Shown in pieces: positions 1-11,635 of a stretch of 57,945 nucleotides of DNA (within the stretch, counting starts at the first letter, position 1; every line of letters starts with the position of its first letter). The stretch is taken from positions 1 through 57,945 of the forward strand of contig SXSS01000049.1 of assembly GCA_005792145.1 (NCBI GenBank), written 5' to 3'. This DNA comes from Planctomycetia bacterium (GTDB lineage Bacteria > Planctomycetota > Phycisphaerae > Phycisphaerales > SM1A02). The translations under genes and the position numbers were made by a program. The notes below the pieces were generated by a model that was not told the DNA's origin, searched no databases, and saw nothing but the letters and a program-made list of their open reading frames with translations.

Positions 1-2
1 AA

Positions 3-221
3 TATATGGACGCCTATGAATCGATGATCCAAACAACATCTTCGAAGGAATCTCCGTGGCATGTCATTCCCGCCGACAACAAGTGGTATACGCGCATCGT
101 CGTTTCTGGAATCATCATTGACACGCTTGCGTCTCTCAATCTGCACTATCCAAAAGTGGATGAGAAAAGATTGACCCAGTTGAAAGAAGTGCGTGCGACT
201 CTGATGTCAGAGAAGGAATAA
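3..221 (+). CDS. Polyphosphate kinase 2 (PPK2) family protein, C-terminal fragment truncated by window start
   Basis: Open from window start; YMDAYESMIQTTSSKESPWHVIPADNKWYTRIVVSGIIIDTLASLNLHYP matches the typical PPK2 C-terminus (PW.VIPAD.KWY.R..V). Confidence 0.8.
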   Translation, partial: YMDAYESMIQTTSSKESPWHVIPADNKWYTRIVVSGIIIDTLASLNLHYPKVDEKRLTQLKEVRATLMSEKE

Positions 222-270
222 GTGGATTTGCAGAGTCAATCCAATCAGGTAACGCTCTTTCTCGGCGAAA

Positions 271-2094
271 CTATTTCCCCTCAATCTCATTCTTGAGGGT
301 CATCACAGCTTTGGCATTCGCGCCAGTCGCAGGTTCCTTGGCAAGCACCATTGCTTGCGCCTGCGAAATCAACTCGGTGGCCATCGCACTATCTCCTTGC
401 TTGTTTGCGATCCGTGCTCGAAGCGCAATTGCAACTGCCCGTTGCGCGTTGCCATCGGGTGCGGTGCGGGAGTACATATCAACCGCCGCCTGGGAATTCG
501 CCACAGCTTCATCCAACTCTCCCTGATCGAACATAACCCAGGCCAAACAATTCAGCGTGCGTGCGGTGCTTGCGTGATCTCCAGGATGAAGCCGTTTGCG
601 CATATCGAGTGCTCGAACAAGCAAAGATTCCGCGAGGTCGTTTCTTCCTTGCGCTTGCTCCACAAATGCGAGGCTTGTCAGTCCGCTGGCGATACTTGGA
701 TCGTCATACTTCAGGATCCTCTCCTTCATTGACAACGCCTGTCGAAAGTATCTTTCCGCCTCTGCAGATCGCCCAAGTGATTGAAGAACGCTTGCAAGAT
801 TGTTCATGCAATCCGCGACAAGCAAGTTGTCGCCTTGATGAAGATTCTTCTGCATTTCAACCGCCTTCACCAATATTTTTTCAGCTTGCTCATAGTTGCC
901 CAGAGATTGGTGGACGCCGGCAAGATTTGTCATTCCAGCGGCAATGTCGGGATGATCGCCTTGCACGAGGGCATATTTCATCGTGAGTGATTGCTCGAAC
1001 AAACGCTGAGCATCAGTCAAACGCCCACATTGATCATGAAGTTCTCCAAGCTCATGAAGTTCACGGGCGAGATTCCAATTGTTTCCAGCACGAAGACGCT
1101 TGAACATTGCGATTGCTTGCTCGCAGTGGGCTTGGGCCTCAACCCACTTCATTTGAGCGCGCTCGAGCTGCGCAAGATTGCTGAAAGCGGATGCGACAAC
1201 AAGTTGATCGCCGCTTGAAAGTCGTTGATACATCGCCAACGATTCTTGTGCGAAAGGTTCAGCACCTGCTAAATCACCAAGCAAAATTCGAACCCGTGAT
1301 GCATCGCCAATTGCGTCGGCAAGATCGGCACTGTCGCTCTTGTGAATCTTCCGCCGATACTGAAGGACATTATCCAAGATAGGTTTGGCCTGTGAGTATT
1401 CGCCGCCATTCATCAGAATCGTTGCAATCGTCGACTCAAGTTGCGCCTTTGCCTCAAGGTCGTCATCAAGTCCGCCATTTTTCAGCTCATCGAGCGCAGC
1501 TTTCATTACGCCATTCACAGTCGCATCGGATGGACCAACTGTTGCAGGTGCGAAGGAATGAAATGCACCTTCCATAAATTCACGAACGCGGTGGGAACGA
1601 GTGGTGATTGCAAGATCAGCAGACGAGTGACTTACGCCTTCTTGCGATTTCTTCTGTTGACTCATTGCATCTTCTGCGGACTTTGTAGCTTGGACAACTT
1701 GTTGCTCAGCAGCAGTTGCCCGCGAAGTCAGCAGTTCGATTTGCGCTTGCGCCGCAGTCGCACGGGACGAGGCTTGTTCAGCCAAGCGGACGGCTTCGGC
1801 GATACGAGCTTCGGATTGTGCAAGTTTTTCTTTTTGGACCAAAGACAGAGCCGCGCTTTCGGCAAGCGCAGACTTGAGAGATTCCTGAACATGTTCGAGA
1901 TCTGCGATTGCCGAATTGCGTTCGCTTTCGACGAGTTCTAACCGTGCGTGTATTCGCGAGTTCCATATTCCCAGCGTGACACCAACAATAATCAAGACCA
2001 GCACTGCGATTCCCCAAAGAATCGTTGGACGAATTGCGCCACGATGTCCTTGAGTTTGACGAGCAGGAATTGATTTGGAATTTACGTTCAGCAT
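271..2094 (-). CDS. Single-pass membrane protein with coiled coil and kinesin-light-chain-type TPR repeats
   Basis: N-terminal TM segment (ILWGIAVLVLIIVGVTLGIW), then a coiled coil and repeated ~42-aa TPRs (SLGNYEQAEKILVKAVEM..., SLGRSAEAERYFRQAL...). Confidence 0.8.
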   Translation of the reverse strand: MLNVNSKSIPARQTQGHRGAIRPTILWGIAVLVLIIVGVTLGIWNSRIHARLELVESERNSAIADLEHVQESLKSALAESAALSLVQKEKLAQSEARIAEAVRLAEQASSRATAAQAQIELLTSRATAAEQQVVQATKSAEDAMSQQKKSQEGVSHSSADLAITTRSHRVREFMEGAFHSFAPATVGPSDATVNGVMKAALDELKNGGLDDDLEAKAQLESTIATILMNGGEYSQAKPILDNVLQYRRKIHKSDSADLADAIGDASRVRILLGDLAGAEPFAQESLAMYQRLSSGDQLVVASAFSNLAQLERAQMKWVEAQAHCEQAIAMFKRLRAGNNWNLARELHELGELHDQCGRLTDAQRLFEQSLTMKYALVQGDHPDIAAGMTNLAGVHQSLGNYEQAEKILVKAVEMQKNLHQGDNLLVADCMNNLASVLQSLGRSAEAERYFRQALSMKERILKYDDPSIASGLTSLAFVEQAQGRNDLAESLLVRALDMRKRLHPGDHASTARTLNCLAWVMFDQGELDEAVANSQAAVDMYSRTAPDGNAQRAVAIALRARIANKQGDSAMATELISQAQAMVLAKEPATGANAKAVMTLKNEIEGK

Positions 2095-2171
2095 CTCAGC
2101 GACAAATACTATCGATAGAAGAAAATCACAGGAAGAGAAAGGAACGCAGGACTTGGGGAAAGATAATGTCG

Positions 2172-2804
2172 TTATTTCAACATTGCTTGTTGCCGACGCA
2201 CAGCCTTCACTGCAAGCGGTGGGGCGTTGAGAAGCGCTTGGTCAACGAGCGTCTTTTCGCGGCGAAATTCACCGAGCAATTTGAGTAGATGGGCATCAAG
2301 ATTGAACAACCACTTCTTATAGAGCTGCTCAAGTTCTTGGCGATTGAACCTTGACATGGGATCATCAAGTCCGCTTTGAGCAATGGACCATTCAACCAAG
2401 CGGGCTGGCGAACCGTCGAATCGATAGAGCTTGATCGTCACTTCCAATCTGCGCTTTGGATGCGCAAATGGATCGGTTGCTTCACTAGGCAAAGTTGTCA
2501 TCAGATCATTTGCGGATTGTTTGGAAATTGAACCAAGCCATCCGCCACCTTTGGCAACATCGAAATCCGTCACCGATGGTCGTGAATGAACGGCGCTGGA
2601 AAAACTTTGGTCATCAAGGATTTCTAGTGCAGCTGCGCTGGCAAGCAATGTTTTCTCGCCAATCGAAGGAAAACGAACCCACACCCTCAAGTCCGTGGAA
2701 TCGCCGCGCGTGACGACTTCGATCTTGGAGACGACACCGATCCCCCATTCAGGACGGGAAGGATGACGAACACGATCGCCCTTTTTGTACGTTGCTTCAA
2801 TCAT
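2172..2804 (-). CDS. DUF3553-like domain protein
   Basis: N-terminus YKKGDRVRHPSRPEWGIGVVSKIE resembles DUF3553. Confidence 0.55.
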   Translation of the reverse strand: MIEATYKKGDRVRHPSRPEWGIGVVSKIEVVTRGDSTDLRVWVRFPSIGEKTLLASAAALEILDDQSFSSAVHSRPSVTDFDVAKGGGWLGSISKQSANDLMTTLPSEATDPFAHPKRRLEVTIKLYRFDGSPARLVEWSIAQSGLDDPMSRFNRQELEQLYKKWLFNLDAHLLKLLGEFRREKTLVDQALLNAPPLAVKAVRRQQAMLK

Positions 2805-2854
2805 TCAGCGGCGTTCGCGCAACAACCAACTCGGTCATTATTCGCGACGCCATG

Positions 2855-2860
2855 TAGAGT
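2855..2860 (+). promoter_or_regulatory. Putative leaderless -10 element (TAGAGT, 6 nt before ATG) of the YmdB gene
   Basis: TAGAGT-atatcc-ATG. Confidence 0.45.
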
Positions 2861-2866
2861 ATATCC

Positions 2867-3697
2867 ATGCACGGCGGAATTGTGACTGCTTTTTTTGGAG
2901 ATTGTGTTGGTCAACCCGGAAGGCGATCCCTTCAACATGCCATTCCAATTCTTCGCCAAACCTTCGCCCCACACGCAATTGTGATCAATGGCGAAAATCT
3001 GCGAAATGGCTCTGGAATCACGCCTGATTTGTATCGCGACCTTCGCAAGATGGGCGCCGATGCGGTCACTTTGGGAGATCACGCCTTTCGAGACCCTCGA
3101 ATCACTCCAGTCCTTGAAGATCCTGCAGAACCTATTTCTCGCCCTGCAAATCTTTCCTCCAAAGCGCCGGGTAAACGGTGGATTCGGATTCCCGCAACCC
3201 CCGAGCGCCCACGAGACATTTTTGTTGTCACAGTTTTGGGACGGGTCTTTATGTCATTGCATGCTGACGATCCGTTTGCAACTGTGGATGCGGTCCTCGC
3301 TGCACTTCCAGAAAAGTCGCCAATCGTGATCGTCGAGGCGCATATGGAAGCGACTTCGGAAAAAGCTGCGCTTGCCCATCACTTGGATGGTCGCGTCGCG
3401 GCAGTGATCGGAACGCACACGCATGTTCCTACCGCGGATGCTCGCATCTTGCCCGGCGGAACTGCCTTCATCACGGATGTGGGAATGTGCGGGCCGTATG
3501 CAAGCATCATCGGGCGAGACATCAAAGGCGTGTTGCGTGCGATGACGACTGGCGTGCACACCAATTTCGAAATGGGAGAGGGTGGCGAGCGTGCGTGCGG
3601 GTGCGTTGTCGAGATCGATCCAGTCGGCGGTCGAGCGATACGCATCGAGCGAATTGATATCACGATTGATCAGCAAGCACTGCCAACTCGCGGTTGA
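2867..3697 (+). CDS. YmdB family metallophosphoesterase
   Basis: FFGDCVGQPGRRSL, INGENLRNGSGI, DAVTLGDHAF, VIGTHTHVPTADARILPGGTAFITDVGMCGP are YmdB family motifs. Confidence 0.9.
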   Translation: MHGGIVTAFFGDCVGQPGRRSLQHAIPILRQTFAPHAIVINGENLRNGSGITPDLYRDLRKMGADAVTLGDHAFRDPRITPVLEDPAEPISRPANLSSKAPGKRWIRIPATPERPRDIFVVTVLGRVFMSLHADDPFATVDAVLAALPEKSPIVIVEAHMEATSEKAALAHHLDGRVAAVIGTHTHVPTADARILPGGTAFITDVGMCGPYASIIGRDIKGVLRAMTTGVHTNFEMGEGGERACGCVVEIDPVGGRAIRIERIDITIDQQALPTRG

Positions 3698-5835
3698 TTG
3701 TGATTGGACTGACCGAGCGCGGAATCGCTGATAGAGATTGCAATCATTTCATTGATCACACTTCGTAAAGCTGGGATTTGACTATTCCCGCGCTGCAAGA
3801 ATAGTGTCCACGGAGTCGGCACATCTCCCGCAGCAGGCAAAGGAACAAAGTCCGTGTCAGGCTGGCAACGCAGAATGCGACAGCAGCGATCCAAGTTTTC
3901 GACATACGCGGTTGCAATTGGAAGGTTGCTGGTCAGAGTTTGGGCTTCGGCGGTCTTCGAATCCAAGAGCAGCAAGAATTCTGTGCACAGTTGATGCGTC
4001 AAAACTGCGGCACGCAAACGAGTATTGATGCCCGCGGTGGGGCAATAGGACTCGAACTGCGCATCGCTTTGAAGTTTCATAAATCGGGCAAATTCATCTT
4101 CGATTTTGATTTCCGCTAGGAGAATTTCTTTGCGAGTGACAACACCCTTTAAGCGAACGCGCATCACGCTTGCAACGCTTTGCAGCATCTCGGCAAGACT
4201 TCCTTGAAGTCCATCGACTGCTCGTGCTCGCCAGAGAAATCGGTACACGCAAAATGAAACGAATACACCCATTGTCACCGCAAGTGAAAAATTCATCGTT
4301 GGATACAAACTGATATCTGGTCCGAGCACCTGCAGGAGGGAAAAGTCAAAGACAATCATGATTTGAAGCGCGGGAACACTGACCCGTTGTGATCCATGCA
4401 TGCCATATCCGGCGCAGAACAGCACAGGTGCGAAAATCAGAAGGAAACCAGTCAGTGTTGTCACGACTGGTATCAAAAAAATGATCGTGAAAACTGCCAA
4501 CGAGTAACCGATCATGACACCGAGCATCCGAAGACTCCCGATCATGAGCGTGCCACCAAATGTTGCTTGCACCACCAACATGACTGTCTCGACGCATCCG
4601 ATTCCTTTGTCCCAATTCAATGTGATACAAACGAGAGCGCATATCAAAATTGAGGTCGCGCATTTTGCAGAGTGTTTCAACGCTTGGATATTTGGAATCA
4701 AAATACGCTGCCGAAAAAGATTCGGAAGACATCTTCGAATGTTTCCAAGGAGAACACTCGCAAAGTCTGGACGATGCACAAGGATCGTGAAAGTTCTTAA
4801 CGTGGCTACGGCAAGAGGCGCATCGAAAGCAAGATTGCTTATGGATCGAAAGGATGGATGATCGTTCTGTTTTCGTGCCGCTTCTTGAAGTCGCACAAGG
4901 GCTTCGTCGAGACCTGCGAAATGGGAGAGATGCTCGATCTTTTCAGTCAATCTGGACAAGAAAACATCGAGCGCCGTCAAAAGTTCGATGGCATCTGGAG
5001 TCGCTTCAAATTTATTGGAAGCAAATCGCTGTGCAGCAAGATAGATTCCCATACTCAACTGACGCTCAAATGCAAGAAATGTTTTCAGGTCAGGATGTTC
5101 GCGTTCATCGAAACCAGAATCTGTCTCGGCTTGATCGAGAAGTTGCAAATTTTCGATAATGTCAGCGCGATAATAATCTGGGAAGCGATTTGCGACATCG
5201 AATGGTTCCTTGTTCTGCATGTGATCAATCAGTGATCTGAGCAGGTTGTGTGATCGCCCAAGCGATTTCACGATGCGCTCTCGCAGAGTAATACTGGGAT
5301 GAGACGGCCAAAGAAAGATCGTCAGTAATGCCACAACACAAATCCCAACCAAGACCGACTTGTAAACCATAATTGCAATGTGCTCCGCGTTTTCCTTGTC
5401 AAAAAACGTCATGAAGTTGATGACAATAAAGGGATATCCCATGATGAAAATCGTGCCCCGATATCGGGTTGATCCCATGAAATACATGATCGCAACGATG
5501 TACAACCACAGAATGAAAAGCAGGAACCAAGGTTGTTGGATGAAAAGTGCGCCTAACGCCACCGCAGCTGCACAGCCAAATGTTGCCGCAAAAAGATTCA
5601 GTACAAATCGAGTCACCGAACCGGCGCCGCGAAGTTCTGAAACAATCAACAAAATACTCATCCCTGGATAGAGAATCTCGAAACGAAGCGTCATCTGAAT
5701 TGCAATGATCAGCATTCCACCGATGGCAATTCTTGCTGCGAATTGCCACCGTTCTTTGTCAGGTCGAAGATCCGATGAGATCAGCGACCAGAATGAAGGG
5801 GGGCAATTTGGAATCTCGGACGCTTTAGAATTCAT
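3670..5835 (-). CDS. FUSC family membrane protein (aromatic acid exporter/YccS-like)
   Basis: Two blocks of predicted TM helices separated by a soluble region, FUSC-like; start set at MNSKASEIPN (cat 5833-5835) inside the longer ORF. Confidence 0.75.
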   Translation of the reverse strand: MNSKASEIPNCPPSFWSLISSDLRPDKERWQFAARIAIGGMLIIAIQMTLRFEILYPGMSILLIVSELRGAGSVTRFVLNLFAATFGCAAAVALGALFIQQPWFLLFILWLYIVAIMYFMGSTRYRGTIFIMGYPFIVINFMTFFDKENAEHIAIMVYKSVLVGICVVALLTIFLWPSHPSITLRERIVKSLGRSHNLLRSLIDHMQNKEPFDVANRFPDYYRADIIENLQLLDQAETDSGFDEREHPDLKTFLAFERQLSMGIYLAAQRFASNKFEATPDAIELLTALDVFLSRLTEKIEHLSHFAGLDEALVRLQEAARKQNDHPSFRSISNLAFDAPLAVATLRTFTILVHRPDFASVLLGNIRRCLPNLFRQRILIPNIQALKHSAKCATSILICALVCITLNWDKGIGCVETVMLVVQATFGGTLMIGSLRMLGVMIGYSLAVFTIIFLIPVVTTLTGFLLIFAPVLFCAGYGMHGSQRVSVPALQIMIVFDFSLLQVLGPDISLYPTMNFSLAVTMGVFVSFCVYRFLWRARAVDGLQGSLAEMLQSVASVMRVRLKGVVTRKEILLAEIKIEDEFARFMKLQSDAQFESYCPTAGINTRLRAAVLTHQLCTEFLLLLDSKTAEAQTLTSNLPIATAYVENLDRCCRILRCQPDTDFVPLPAAGDVPTPWTLFLQRGNSQIPALRSVINEMIAISISDSALGQSNHNQPRVGSAC

Positions 5836-6019
5836 AATTGAGAAATGTGATTCTGTCCGTGAACTGAAATCAATTCTAGCGAACGCACGGCGACTGACTT
5901 GTCGTGTCGATCGATATAAGAGGCAAAATTTGTGCAAGCAAAGATGTTTCGTGATATTGTCATCAAAAGCATCTCTGTTGGATGCCAATTCTTTTACCTA
6001 TTCGATATTGGAGAACGAG

Positions 6020-6487
6020 ATGCCATTGACTGTCGGATCAAAAGCCCCTGTGTTCACTCTTTCAAGCCAACCTGGTCAACCCGTTGATGTTGGCGCAATC
6101 ATCGGCCGAGAAATGGTCGTCTTGCTCTTCATCCCTTTGGCATTCAGCCCAATCTGCACAGCTGAAGTATGCCACTTTCGAGATCATTGGAATCATTGGG
6201 CTTCTCTTGGATGTAAGGTCTTCGCAATCAGCGTTGATTCGCCATTTACTGTTGCGAAATTCCGCGAGCTCGAGCGCATTCCATTTCCAGTCCTGAGCGA
6301 TTTCAACAAAGATGTCTCTCGCTTGTATGGCGCCCTACACGAAGATTTGATTGGGATGAAAGGCGTTTCTAAACGATCTGCGTTCGTCATCGATGCGAAG
6401 GGAATTGTAAAATATGCGTCAATCAGCGAGGACCCACGGGTTCAAGTGGACTTCACTGCGATCGAAAACGCAGTCAAGGCGTGCTGA
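6020..6487 (+). CDS. Peroxiredoxin (BCP/PrxQ-like)
   Basis: GSKAPVFTLSSQPGQPVDV..., LAFSPICTAEVCHFRDHW (Cys-x4-Cys), VFAISVDSPFTVAKF; GGAGAACGAG upstream of ATG 6020. Confidence 0.9.
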   Translation: MPLTVGSKAPVFTLSSQPGQPVDVGAIIGREMVVLLFIPLAFSPICTAEVCHFRDHWNHWASLGCKVFAISVDSPFTVAKFRELERIPFPVLSDFNKDVSRLYGALHEDLIGMKGVSKRSAFVIDAKGIVKYASISEDPRVQVDFTAIENAVKAC

Positions 6488-9400
6488 TTTGCGAACCGAA
6501 GCCGCCGCCGCCTGGAGTTTCGATTTCGAATTGATCACCTGATTCCATTCGCGCGGCGATTATTCCAGCGACATCTTCAATGCGACCGTCCGCACGGATT
6601 ATTCGCTGTGAACCTTTCATTCCAGGCGCGCCGCCAGAAAGGCCATAGGGAGATTCGACTCGGTGCTGTGAAAGAAACGACAAGTCGACCCCTTCGAGAA
6701 ATCGAATTCGGCGAACGAGACCGTGACCACCTCGGTACTTTCCCGTGCCGCCAGAATTCAAGCGCACACGGAAAGCCTCCAGGCGAACTGGATATCTCCG
6801 CTCCAAAACTTCAGCATCTGTAATGCGCGTGTTGCTAATGTGCGTGTGCACGCCACTTTCACCATCGCCATCGCAAGTTGCACCCGCTCCGCCTGCGATC
6901 GTTTCATAAAAGCCAAATCGTGCATTTCCAAAAAGTAAATTATTGATCGTCCCTTGACTGCATGCCGCAAGATCAAAGCAGCGCCACAACAAATCGACAA
7001 GTCGCTGGCTTGTTTCAGTTTGTCCAATTGCGCACGCGGGGCAGGCTTCGGGAGATCCCGAAAAATCTGGGGACAAGATTGTGGCATTCGGAAGGGTAAT
7101 TTGCACGGGATCAAGAAGTCCCTCGTTGAGCGGGAATGCCGGGCCATCTGCGCCGAGAAACTGGCCAACCAAAACGCGAATGGAATACATCACCGCGGCC
7201 CTGGTGACTGAAGATGGCGCATTGAGATTGCGAGGGTGGGTGTTGGCGGTTGATGTGAAATCAATTTCCAGACGAGTGGGATTGGAACTTCGCTTCATTC
7301 GCACGCAGAGAATTGTTCCATCGTCGAGTCGCTCTTGCGAAATTGGAATGTCACTTGGGAGCAGTTCGATCGCATGCTCGGCCGCTCGACGAGCAGATTC
7401 TCGCAGACGATCACAAGTTGCGCGCAGAGATGCGATCGTGCATTCGCTCACAAGTCGACGCATACGCGTGACGGCAAGTTCGTTCGCAGCGACTTGGGCA
7501 CGAAGGTCCGCGAGATTGTCATCGATCAAGCGACTGGGCCATTGCCCACTGCGAAGTTGATTCTCGATTCGATCGAACCTCGCCGTGCCATCTTCCACAA
7601 TCACTGTTGGTTCGATCACGACGCCTTCCTGAGCAAGTGAGGTTGCATCAGGCGGCATCGATCCTGGACGCGACCCACCAATCTCCGCGTGATGCGCTCG
7701 ATTTGCCGCGAAACCAATCAATTCGCTGGATTCCGTGAAGATCGGCGTGATGACCGTCAAGTCTGGTAGATGCGAACCACCAAAGCGGGGATGATTGACG
7801 ACGACGACTTGTCCAGGCTTGAAATCATGCTCAATTTTCACGCTACGAATGCACGATCCAAGCGCGCCGAGATGAATGGGTATGTGCGGCGCATTGATGA
7901 CAAGAAATCCTTGCGAGTCCAACAAACCACATGAAAAATCAAGTCTGTCTTTGATGTTTGGAGAAACAGCTGTGCGCCGCAACTGCTCGCCCATATCAGT
8001 CGCAATCGAACCAAGCTGTGCTGCGAGAAGTTCGTGCGTATTTGCCGCAGTTGTGGTGACTTCGCTGACTCGATTGAAAATCATTGCGCCATTTGCATGA
8101 TGATGCGATGTCCAACCAGCAGCAACAAATGCAGTCGAGTCTCGACGCATAATGGTCGTTGGACCTTCAACGGGCTGATTGTTTTGCACGAAAGCGTCGC
8201 GTGTGAAAGCCGCGTTCGATCTCGATGCTTCAATGTGAAGTCGAATTCGTTCAACTTCGATCTTGCGATGTTGATCTGGATCAAAGCCATAAATCTCCCG
8301 AAAGCGCAACCGAAATCCTGCGGTCAATGATTCGACCAATGTGTTGCGCCTGCAATGAGGTGGGATTTCGACCTCGACGCTTTCATCATTTCCAGCCAAG
8401 CGCATCAACGCAATCTGGCGAGTGATCACGGTCGACGATTCTGAGATTCCCAAGAGACCCATTTCATTTCGCCCTCGATCTTGCAATTGCAGCAGTCGAT
8501 CCCAAAGCGGGGGATCGCAATCGCTCAGCGCACAAAGCACGAGTGAAGTCACTATGCGTTTGATTGGCGCACGAGAAATTCCACTTGCGCAAAGCAAACC
8601 TGCATCCGCTGGATAGACAACCGTACGAATTCCAAGCCGCTGCGCAACTGCGCAGGCGTGCAATCCGCCAGCGCCGCCAAATGCCACAAGTGCGTGATCG
8701 GCAGGATCGACTCCGCGTCGAACAGTCACCGCTCGAATTGCGCAAGCCATCGCCTCGTCTGCGATAGCGATAAAAGATTCAAGCATTTCCTGAATCGACA
8801 TCTTTCGGCGCGAATTGGCAATGTGTGCATGCAAGACATTGGCTTGTTCTTGTGCGGCATCGAGAGAAATTGGAATTGCAAACTGCGTACGATCGATGCG
8901 ACCGAGCAATACATTCGCATCGGTCAATGTCAGCGGTCCCCCCGTGCCATAACACGCGGGTCCGGGAGAAGCTCCCGCACTGCGTGGACCAACGCGCATC
9001 GCTTCGCCATCCCACCAAAGAATAGAACCGCCGCCCGCCGCAACACTTTCGACAGCAACGCACGCAGATGCAATCGACACTGGGCCCACAGTGGTTTCGT
9101 CGCGCATTTCTGGCGCGCCGTCGACTCGCGCAACATCTGCGCTCGTACCGCCCATATCAAGCGTGACACAGCGGTGAAACCCGCAGGCTGCGGCAATCGC
9201 CGCGGCACCCGCGACTCCGCCAGCGGGACCCGAAAGCAAACTTTCACGCGGTTGAAATGCGACAGCGGGAATCAAACCACCAGCGCTTGTCATCATCAGA
9301 ATTTCTGCGCCAGATGAAGAGTGTGCGATCGACTGAATAAATTCTCCCACTGGACCAGAGAGCGCAGCATCAACAACAGCGGCACGAGCGCGCGGCTCAA

Positions 9401-10316
9401 ATCGGCTGGTCGAACCGCATTGATGCGAGAATGAGATCCACGCAAATCCTTCCTCGCGCAAAATTTCGGCGACTTTCAATTCGTGCGCAACAGCGGATGC
9501 TCGAGTTGGATCGGAATGCAAGAGCGCAATCGCAGCCGTGCGTGATCCTTGACGAAATGCTTCTCGGGCGCGGGATCGCATGAGTTGCTCATCAAGCGGA
9601 CGAACATCCTTTCCATCGTGTGACAAGCGCGCCGGCACACCGACAGAGTTTCGTTCAATCGCTCGCATCTTGCTCGGCGCACGAGCAAAGATGTCGAGCC
9701 GCCGTTGATCGCCAATACTGAGAATGTCTTCAAGTCCTTCATTGACAAAGAGCGTCACTGGAGTCACTCGACCTTCAAGCAGCGCATTCGTTCCTCGAGT
9801 CGTTCCGATGCAAATCCTGCAGTCTGTTAGAGGAAGGGGATGTGGTCGACCAATCGCCAAGCGCACAGCGAGAAGTGGCGCTTCGAATGGCGCAATCAGA
9901 TCGACGAAGATTTCCTTGACAGCAGAATTGACATTCTCAAAAGCAGATTCTCGATCGATGGTCAATTCGAGCGTGCCTGATGTTAGACGCCGAGCAGAAA
10001 CGACTTGGCTCTCTTGGTGAGTTGACTTTGAAGAATCAAAGAGATTCGCAGCACCCGCAAGCCGAACTGCAAATCCACGAAAGAATGAATCAATGGTTTG
10101 ATCCGCCAAAGGCAAATCGATTTCAAGGGTAAGAATCAAAGAACGAATCGAGAGAAGTCGCCCACGAACCGCAGCAGTGCTCAAGACCTTTGCGCGAACG
10201 GTTTCTTGATCTCCAGACCGTGCGATGCAGTCCGTGAATGTGCCGCCGGTGTCAACGCCAATCTCCCAAACAAACGAAGAGTTGGACTTTTGTGCGATTG
10301 ACGATGCCACAGTCAT
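6474..10316 (-). CDS. Fused hydantoinase/5-oxoprolinase (HyuA-HyuB type)
   Basis: N-terminal [11 protein letters not shown] and [14 protein letters not shown] / DMGGTSADV (HyuA); C-terminal hydantoinase B ([36 protein letters not shown]). Confidence 0.9.
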   Translation of the reverse strand: MTVASSIAQKSNSSFVWEIGVDTGGTFTDCIARSGDQETVRAKVLSTAAVRGRLLSIRSLILTLEIDLPLADQTIDSFFRGFAVRLAGAANLFDSSKSTHQESQVVSARRLTSGTLELTIDRESAFENVNSAVKEIFVDLIAPFEAPLLAVRLAIGRPHPLPLTDCRICIGTTRGTNALLEGRVTPVTLFVNEGLEDILSIGDQRRLDIFARAPSKMRAIERNSVGVPARLSHDGKDVRPLDEQLMRSRAREAFRQGSRTAAIALLHSDPTRASAVAHELKVAEILREEGFAWISFSHQCGSTSRFEPRARAAVVDAALSGPVGEFIQSIAHSSSGAEILMMTSAGGLIPAVAFQPRESLLSGPAGGVAGAAAIAAACGFHRCVTLDMGGTSADVARVDGAPEMRDETTVGPVSIASACVAVESVAAGGGSILWWDGEAMRVGPRSAGASPGPACYGTGGPLTLTDANVLLGRIDRTQFAIPISLDAAQEQANVLHAHIANSRRKMSIQEMLESFIAIADEAMACAIRAVTVRRGVDPADHALVAFGGAGGLHACAVAQRLGIRTVVYPADAGLLCASGISRAPIKRIVTSLVLCALSDCDPPLWDRLLQLQDRGRNEMGLLGISESSTVITRQIALMRLAGNDESVEVEIPPHCRRNTLVESLTAGFRLRFREIYGFDPDQHRKIEVERIRLHIEASRSNAAFTRDAFVQNNQPVEGPTTIMRRDSTAFVAAGWTSHHHANGAMIFNRVSEVTTTAANTHELLAAQLGSIATDMGEQLRRTAVSPNIKDRLDFSCGLLDSQGFLVINAPHIPIHLGALGSCIRSVKIEHDFKPGQVVVVNHPRFGGSHLPDLTVITPIFTESSELIGFAANRAHHAEIGGSRPGSMPPDATSLAQEGVVIEPTVIVEDGTARFDRIENQLRSGQWPSRLIDDNLADLRAQVAANELAVTRMRRLVSECTIASLRATCDRLRESARRAAEHAIELLPSDIPISQERLDDGTILCVRMKRSSNPTRLEIDFTSTANTHPRNLNAPSSVTRAAVMYSIRVLVGQFLGADGPAFPLNEGLLDPVQITLPNATILSPDFSGSPEACPACAIGQTETSQRLVDLLWRCFDLAACSQGTINNLLFGNARFGFYETIAGGAGATCDGDGESGVHTHISNTRITDAEVLERRYPVRLEAFRVRLNSGGTGKYRGGHGLVRRIRFLEGVDLSFLSQHRVESPYGLSGGAPGMKGSQRIIRADGRIEDVAGIIAARMESGDQFEIETPGGGGFGSQISTP

Positions 10317-10323
10317 TGCATCG

Positions 10324-10329
10324 AGACTA
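10324..10329 (-). promoter_or_regulatory. Putative leaderless -10 (TAGTCT, 7 nt before ATG) of the hydantoinase gene
   Basis: TAGTCT-cgatgca-ATG on the minus strand. Confidence 0.45.
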
Positions 10330-10354
10330 GCGGGGTCGGATACTCTTGGGTTCT

Positions 10355-11635
10355 ATGGGCATCGTGGTCGATATTGCCTTTCTTCTTTTTGCCATAGTCA
10401 CTATGCCGTTTTGGCTTGTTTCTATGTGGAAGCGGGGAAAGTTGCGCACGGATTGGTCGTCGCGACTTGGATGGCGACTTCCCCGTGTGCCGGAACAAGA
10501 GGGCAGCAAGACTGGGGCTCGGCGCGCATCACGCATTCTCATTCACGCTGTGTCTGTGGGAGAAGTCAACGCTGCTCGCATCCTCGCTGACATTCTGGCT
10601 GCAGCTCCAATAAATGCGCAAGTCATCATCAGCGTCACGACAGACACTGGAATTGAACGCGCACGAAAAGTATTTGCTTCTCGACATACGGTTGTGCGAT
10701 ATCCATTTGACTTTTCGTGGAGCGTCCGCCGTTTTCTTGGTGCGGTCAAACCTGATGTCGTCTTATTGATGGAATTAGAAATCTGGCCGAACTTCACCCG
10801 ACTTTGCGCAAATCGCGGAATTCCAATTGCGGTCATCAATGGAAGACTCAGCGCAAGAAGCTTTGCACGCTCATTGCGGGTGCGCTTGATTCTCTCGCCA
10901 ATGTTTCGAAGATTGTCACGCGTTGCGGCTCAAGATCAGGCATATGCAGATCGCTTCGAGGCAATGGGCGTTGCACGCAATCGAATCTCAGTCACTGGAA
11001 CGATGAAGTGGGATACTGCGGAGATTGCAGATCATGTCGATGGTGCCGAAGAATTGGCCCGCGAGATGGGGATTGATCGCTCGAAGCCGCTGATTGTTGC
11101 AGGATCGACTGCTCCTGGCGAAGAAATGCTGATCTCTGCCGCTTGTCCTGAAGGCGTGCAACTCTTGTGCGCGCCAAGAAAACCTGAGTGGTTTGATCAA
11201 ACTTCCAGCGCGTTGCCAGGATGTGTCAGGCGAAGTGAAAAGCGCGCCGGAAGTGCATCCGGACGATTTGTGCTGGACACGATTGGCGAACTTCGCAAGG
11301 CCTATGCGCTGGCCGACGTGGTGGTTCTTGGACGAACATTTGGAAATCTGCACGGTTCTGACATGATGGAACCGGCAGGATTGGGAAAAGTTGTGATCGT
11401 TGGACCGCGTGTCGATGATTTTCAATCAACTGCGGATGCGCTTATAAAGAGCGGGGGACTTGTGCAAACAACCGCAGAGAATCTTCGAACAACAATTGCC
11501 CAACTCCTTGCAGACACCGAGCGAAGAGAAAAAATCGCATCGGCTGCACGAGATGTGATCCGCAAAGAACAGGGGGCTTCGGCGCGACATGCGAAGCTTG
11601 CTCAAGAACTTCTTCAAAATCGTGGTGCAAAATGA
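10355..11635 (+). CDS. waaA: 3-deoxy-D-manno-octulosonic acid transferase
   Basis: HAVSVGEVNAARILADIL, FDFSWSVRRFLGAVKPDVVLLMELEIWPNF, INGRLSARSF, VVLGRTFGNLHGSDMMEPAGLGK. Confidence 0.93.
   Translation: MGIVVDIAFLLFAIVTMPFWLVSMWKRGKLRTDWSSRLGWRLPRVPEQEGSKTGARRASRILIHAVSVGEVNAARILADILAAAPINAQVIISVTTDTGIERARKVFASRHTVVRYPFDFSWSVRRFLGAVKPDVVLLMELEIWPNFTRLCANRGIPIAVINGRLSARSFARSLRVRLILSPMFRRLSRVAAQDQAYADRFEAMGVARNRISVTGTMKWDTAEIADHVDGAEELAREMGIDRSKPLIVAGSTAPGEEMLISAACPEGVQLLCAPRKPEWFDQTSSALPGCVRRSEKRAGSASGRFVLDTIGELRKAYALADVVVLGRTFGNLHGSDMMEPAGLGKVVIVGPRVDDFQSTADALIKSGGLVQTTAENLRTTIAQLLADTERREKIASAARDVIRKEQGASARHAKLAQELLQNRGAK

Noticed and set aside
2104-2116. Palindrome CTATCGATAG upstream of the TPR gene as an operator
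   Set aside because: A single short palindrome; overlaps a plausible TAGTAT -10 and could be chance.
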